DNA of 64,000 bases from Bacillus fonticola (GTDB lineage: Bacteria; Bacillota; Bacilli; Bacillales; JC228). The DNA lies in the NCBI RefSeq assembly GCF_012955605.1, contig NZ_CP052135.1:2554711-2618710 (forward strand). The letters run 5' to 3'. The translations under genes and the position numbers were made by a program. Positions within the stretch are counted from its first letter, which is position 1. Every line of letters starts with the position of its first letter. This document shows, in pieces, positions 60,841-64,000 of this stretch. Below the pieces are notes generated by a model. It made no database searches. It had not been told where the DNA came from and saw nothing but the letters and a program-made list of their open reading frames with translations.

Positions 60841-61493
60841 GACCTAGCTTCCTCCTGTTTCCCATGTTGTACAACTTTGCTCAACCGTGCGACCATCGGT
60901 TCAATGACGTCATCCTTCATCCGATAGCTTGCAGGGTTAACGATTAATCGAGAAGTAATATCCACAATCTTTTCGTATTCAATAAGTCCATTTTCCTTTA
61001 ATGTACGACCAGTAGAGACAATATCCACGATTCGGTCTGCTAAGCCGATCAGTGGGGCAAGTTCAATCGAACCGTTCAGTTTAATCATCTCTACTTGCTC
61101 GCCTTGTTCACGAAAATAACTACTCGCAACTTTCGGGTACTTAGTGGCAATCTTCGGGGCGATCTGTTGTAGGTCGGTGTTTGGAATGCCTGCAACGGCT
61201 AAATAGCACTCACTAATTTGCAAATCGAGTAGCTCGTACACATCCCGTTCCTCTTCTAACAATACGTCTTTTCCAGCGATTCCGATATCGGCCACACCGT
61301 ATTCTACATAGGTGGCGACGTCCATCGGCTTTGCAAGGATAAAGCGCATGTTTTCTTCCGGTACCTCGATAATTAATTTGCGAGATTCCTCGAACTCGGG
61401 AGGAAGACGATAACCTGCTTTTCGCAAAAGGCCTAGTGCTTCTTCAAAGATTCTCCCCTTCGGCATAGCAATCGTTAACTGTTGATCTTCCAT
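60837..61493 (-). CDS. hisG: ATP phosphoribosyltransferase, short form
   Basis: A 218-residue HisG without the C-terminal regulatory domain: [41 protein letters not shown]. Such short forms need HisZ, encoded directly upstream (1-nt overlap). Confidence 0.96.
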   Translation of the reverse strand: MEDQQLTIAMPKGRIFEEALGLLRKAGYRLPPEFEESRKLIIEVPEENMRFILAKPMDVATYVEYGVADIGIAGKDVLLEEERDVYELLDLQISECYLAVAGIPNTDLQQIAPKIATKYPKVASSYFREQGEQVEMIKLNGSIELAPLIGLADRIVDIVSTGRTLKENGLIEYEKIVDITSRLIVNPASYRMKDDVIEPMVARLSKVVQHGKQEEARS

Positions 61494-62665
61494 TACTCGT
61501 TCCCTCCCTTGCGCATATCAATGACTCGTGCACACGCTCCAAAAAACGCAGTGAGTTCCTCGACACCAGCTACATGCTGCAAAATAACACGCTGATTGGT
61601 CGAACGGATTTTTTTAGCCTGCTCTACAGCTTCTGTGCGTGATTCATCGTCAAACAACACGCCATACGGTGTCGAAAGAGGATTAGGGGCTGGGAGCGCT
61701 TCTAATAGATGGTCAACACGAATCGCAAACCCTGTCGCTGCATGCTGCGTACCGAACTGGCGGACGAGCTGATTGTAGCGCCCTCCGTTTCCAATCGGAG
61801 CACCCACATCTCCTGCGTATACCTCAAACAACAAGCCAGTGTAATACGTCATATGGCTGACGAGTGTTAAATCCAATTTTACCGTTGCCTCTACTTGATA
61901 GTCTTTCAAATGGGCAAACATCGTATGAACGTCACCTAACGCATTTCGTTCTTCTTCTGTTTGAATTAAGGATTCGGCACGTTGGAACAGGTCCTCTCCT
62001 CCGCGCAAATGTAAAAATTGGCGGAGACGCTCTTCCTTGGCTACTTGTAACTGAAAGGATTCAACTGCCTCACCGTAACCGACTAAATTCTTTTCATAAA
62101 GAGCTCGAAGCAACGCATCCACTTGTTCAGCCGTATCTAAGTTTGCACGAAAAAAAGCTTTGACAAATCCAATATGACCGAGCAAAAATTTAAAAGAGCG
62201 CAAGCCCACCGCACGTAATGCCTCATCCGCGATCGCAATAATCTCCGCATCTGCCGCAAAGGTTTTGTCCCCAATCAGCTCGACACCTACTTGGGTAAAC
62301 TCCGCTGGTCGTCCTCCTTCTCTCTGCTGGGCACGAAACACGTTTTCTTCGTACGCCAAACGCAAAGGAAGGCGCTCTTTGGCTAACTTAGACGAAGCGA
62401 CTCGTGCTATCGGTGATGTCATGTCAGGTCGTAGCACTAACGAATGTCCGTCACGATCCATAAGCGTAAATAGTTGCTGTTCTTCAATAGCCGATACTCG
62501 ACCAATCGTGTCAGAATATTCTACTGTAGGCGTACCGATCATCCGATATCCCCACGATTGCATAGTGGAACACATTCCTTCTACAACCGTCTTCTTCTTT
62601 TCATAATGTTCAGGGAGTGTATCGCGCATCCCCATTGGTTTTTCAAACATAAATCGCTTTGACAT
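61493..62665 (-). CDS. hisZ: ATP phosphoribosyltransferase regulatory subunit
   Basis: A 390-residue HisRS-like protein: [64 protein letters not shown]. It has the synthetase core but lacks the tRNA-binding domain. It forms the regulated hetero-octamer with short HisG. ATG at 62665 follows AAGGTGACTCAC. First gene of hisZGDBHAFI. Confidence 0.93.
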   Translation of the reverse strand: MSKRFMFEKPMGMRDTLPEHYEKKKTVVEGMCSTMQSWGYRMIGTPTVEYSDTIGRVSAIEEQQLFTLMDRDGHSLVLRPDMTSPIARVASSKLAKERLPLRLAYEENVFRAQQREGGRPAEFTQVGVELIGDKTFAADAEIIAIADEALRAVGLRSFKFLLGHIGFVKAFFRANLDTAEQVDALLRALYEKNLVGYGEAVESFQLQVAKEERLRQFLHLRGGEDLFQRAESLIQTEEERNALGDVHTMFAHLKDYQVEATVKLDLTLVSHMTYYTGLLFEVYAGDVGAPIGNGGRYNQLVRQFGTQHAATGFAIRVDHLLEALPAPNPLSTPYGVLFDDESRTEAVEQAKKIRSTNQRVILQHVAGVEELTAFFGACARVIDMRKGGNE

Positions 62666-62793
62666 GTGAGTCACCTTACTTTCCGAAAACATCTCTATAC
62701 GTTCTTGTCCCCCATTTTCTTGTAGGAGAAACACGTTTAAAATATCTGATTACTTTAGTTCGCTAATATGGTAGTAAAATGAAGTATAACGAT

Positions 62794-62822
62794 AGTGTAC
62801 TTGCCTCCTATCTTTGCGTCAA
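62794..62822 (-). promoter_or_regulatory. Promoter of the his operon
   Basis: TTGACG (62817-62822), 17-bp spacer, TACACT (62794-62799), about 120 nt upstream of hisZ. No T-box or terminator is seen in the leader. Confidence 0.55.
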
Positions 62823-62945
62823 GAGATAATGCTTGATTTTGAAATACAACGGCTGTTTTCTAAAAGATTGTTGCTTCTTTTATAGAGTCTCATTGCACAA
62901 TAGCTATATGATGCGACGTAATGCAAATCATATTGCTAAATATCG

Positions 62946-63069
62946 CTCCGGAAATACACGTAGACTCCTGCGGGAAAGCGAAGTGTATTTCCGCAGCGTA
63001 TTCTAGCAGTTTCTTCATTACGTCGCATCATGAGATTACTGTATAGTAAAAACAACAAAGAATACGAAA
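62946..63069. repeat. Interspersed repeat, internally deleted copy of family B
   Basis: Contains CTCCGGAAATACACGTAGAC, CTCCTGCGGGAAAGCGAAG, TGTATTTCCGCAGCG and ends with AGTAAAAACAACAAAG then AATACGAAA. The inner GAGACCCCGC ... GAGGCTCACC part of the long copy at 4125-4309 is missing. It fills the gap between the his promoter and the acetyltransferase terminator. Confidence 0.7.
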
Positions 63070-63084
63070 TCAGTCGATACAAAA

Positions 63085-63120
63085 AAGAATAGACTTCCAT
63101 TACAAAGGAAGTCTATTCTT
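63085..63120 (-). terminator. Terminator after the acetyltransferase gene
   Basis: Fourteen-base arms AAGAATAGACTTCC/GGAAGTCTATTCTT, T run on the minus strand. Confidence 0.88.
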
Positions 63121-63604
63121 ATTCCGGCATGCGAATCATTTGCATCGGGTTGCCACCTACAAATGCACCTGCTGGAACGTCTTTATGTACAAGTGTGGCT
63201 GCAGATACAATCGCATTGTCTCCGATCGTAACACCAGGCAGAATCGTTGTATTGGCACCAATTAAGACATTATTGCCAATCACAACTTCACCTACCCGGT
63301 ATTCTTCTATTAAATATTCATGCGCTAATATTGTGGAGTTAAACCCAATAATACAGTTATCCCCTACCCGGATCTTTTCAGGAAACATCACGTCTGGAAA
63401 TACCATGAGCGCAAACGACGTCGTTCTCCCAACAGACATCCCTAGAAAGTGCCGGTACATCCACCGTTTCCAGCTGACGAATGGCGTGTAGCGCGCCATT
63501 TGAATCACAACAAAATTGCGCGCCACCTTCCAAAAAGAAACGGTGTCATACATACGCCAAAGGGAATTCTCACCTTTCACCGGATGACGAGTCGTCCGTC
63601 TCAT
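63119..63604 (-). CDS. Left-handed beta-helix acyltransferase (YvoF-like)
   Basis: A 161-residue hexapeptide-repeat transferase: IRVGDNCIIGFNSTILAHEY, VVIGNNVLIGANTTILPGVTIGDN and the C-terminal HKDVPAGAFVGGNP. Trimeric fold; likely O-acetyltransferase with unknown substrate. Start overlaps the ppaX stop by 4 nt (ATGA); same neighbour as in B. subtilis. Confidence 0.88.
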   Translation of the reverse strand: MRRTTRHPVKGENSLWRMYDTVSFWKVARNFVVIQMARYTPFVSWKRWMYRHFLGMSVGRTTSFALMVFPDVMFPEKIRVGDNCIIGFNSTILAHEYLIEEYRVGEVVIGNNVLIGANTTILPGVTIGDNAIVSAATLVHKDVPAGAFVGGNPMQMIRMPE

Positions 63605-64000
63605 CTATTTTTCTCCTCTAAAAACGTGAGCAGGTCGTCCATTGTATGCAAGATGACATCGGGTTTTAGGTCTCGGAGAAACGCTTCACCTTTTAATGAC
63701 CAACTAACTCCTGCTGTCAGCGTACTAGCCCTTTGACCAGAGAGAATGTCGTGGGAATTGTCCCCAACCATCACCGCCTCTTCTGGGTTCGACCCTAGTA
63801 ATTCCAGAGCTTTTTGTACTGGCTCTGGATGAGGTTTGGCATGTTCCACTTGATCAAGTCCAATAACGACTGGGAAAAATTCATCCAATCCAGTTAAACG
63901 CAACCCTTTTTCTACCGTAGCTTTAATCTTTGTAGACACAATCGCCAATTTGTACCCCTGTTCGTGTAAAATACGAATCGTTTCGTATACACCGTCGAAC
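63601..64000 (-). CDS. ppaX: Pyrophosphatase PpaX-type HAD phosphatase, N-terminus outside window
   Basis: The open frame continues to the right edge (FDGVYETIRILHEQGYKLAIVSTK), lacking the N-terminal DxD nucleophile. Present are the HAD motif II Thr/Ser (AIVSTK), motif III Lys in HAKPHPEPV and motif IV acid residues in VMVGDNSHDI. B. subtilis PpaX hydrolyses pyrophosphate formed by HPr dephosphorylation. It is upstream of and coupled to the acetyltransferase. Confidence 0.85.
   Translation of the reverse strand, partial: FDGVYETIRILHEQGYKLAIVSTKIKATVEKGLRLTGLDEFFPVVIGLDQVEHAKPHPEPVQKALELLGSNPEEAVMVGDNSHDILSGQRASTLTAGVSWSLKGEAFLRDLKPDVILHTMDDLLTFLEEKNR

Noticed and set aside
62666-62822. T-box leader for the his operon
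   Set aside because: No T-box sequence (AGGGTGGNACC), specifier loop or terminator upstream of hisZ.

Overview
The window is a Bacillaceae-type chromosome segment (low-GC Gram-positive). It has B. subtilis-like gene order over its second half (his operon, yvoF/ppaX, yvcD-trxB-yvcI-rapZ-yvcK-whiA-crh-clpP, sigL-cggR-gapA-pgk-tpiA-pgm-eno-secG-est-rnr-smpB-ssrA). Strong AGGAGG-type ribosome sites, sigma-A promoters, CcpA, CtsR and CggR operators and a Bacillus-type tmRNA support this. I cannot name the genus; interspersed repeats and intergenic tandem arrays suggest an environmental, perhaps alkaliphilic or halotolerant, relative.

Region 1 (1-4.6 kb): a minus-strand signalling operon (GAF/HD-GYP protein, small DUF3307 membrane protein, class III adenylate cyclase cut by the window edge), then about 1.2 kb of debris with a transposase remnant and degenerate repeats. 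Region 2 (4.6-24.8 kb): a formate/molybdenum island. It carries what looks like a full molybdopterin cofactor set (moaA, moaB, moaC, moaD, moaE, moeA, moeB, mobA, mobB), a molybdate permease without a local ATPase (modA, modB), fdhD, two formate/nitrite channels and two paralogous large formate dehydrogenases, each with a DUF1641 partner. One dehydrogenase operon ends in a cysteine-less HMA-fold protein and a 45-residue zinc-ribbon-like protein. Two genes here have intrinsic terminators inside their leaders, which suggests RNA-level control. Region 3 (24.8-32.7 kb): panE, then a pyruvate module with a CstA-family transporter, a coupled 48-residue membrane protein, a LytS/LytTR two-component system, and a YdaP-type pyruvate oxidase. 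A paired LytTR-like site and a CcpA cre site flank the cstA promoter.

Region 4 (32.7-48 kb): tmRNA and SmpB, RNase R, esterase, SecG, then the glycolytic block (eno, pgm, tpiA, pgk, gapA and the repressor cggR with its operator), glutaredoxin, sigma-54, tRNA-Arg(CCG) and ClpP. Two tandem arrays (21-bp and 20-bp units) lie in gaps beside secG/eno and cggR. Region 5 (48-64 kb): crh, whiA, yvcK, rapZ, a Nudix gene, trxB, a TPR protein, a VanY-type carboxypeptidase, the complete hisZGDBHAFI operon, an acetyltransferase and the start-less ppaX.

How it fits together: formate or nitrite enters through FNT channels, is oxidised by Mo-bisMGD dehydrogenases matured by FdhD and the local cofactor genes, and electrons probably pass to menaquinone through the DUF1641 subunits. 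The adjacent pyruvate module and glycolytic operons make this a carbon-overflow and redox neighbourhood. The most unusual signals are the leader attenuators, the overlooked tiny genes and the dispersed and tandem repeats.
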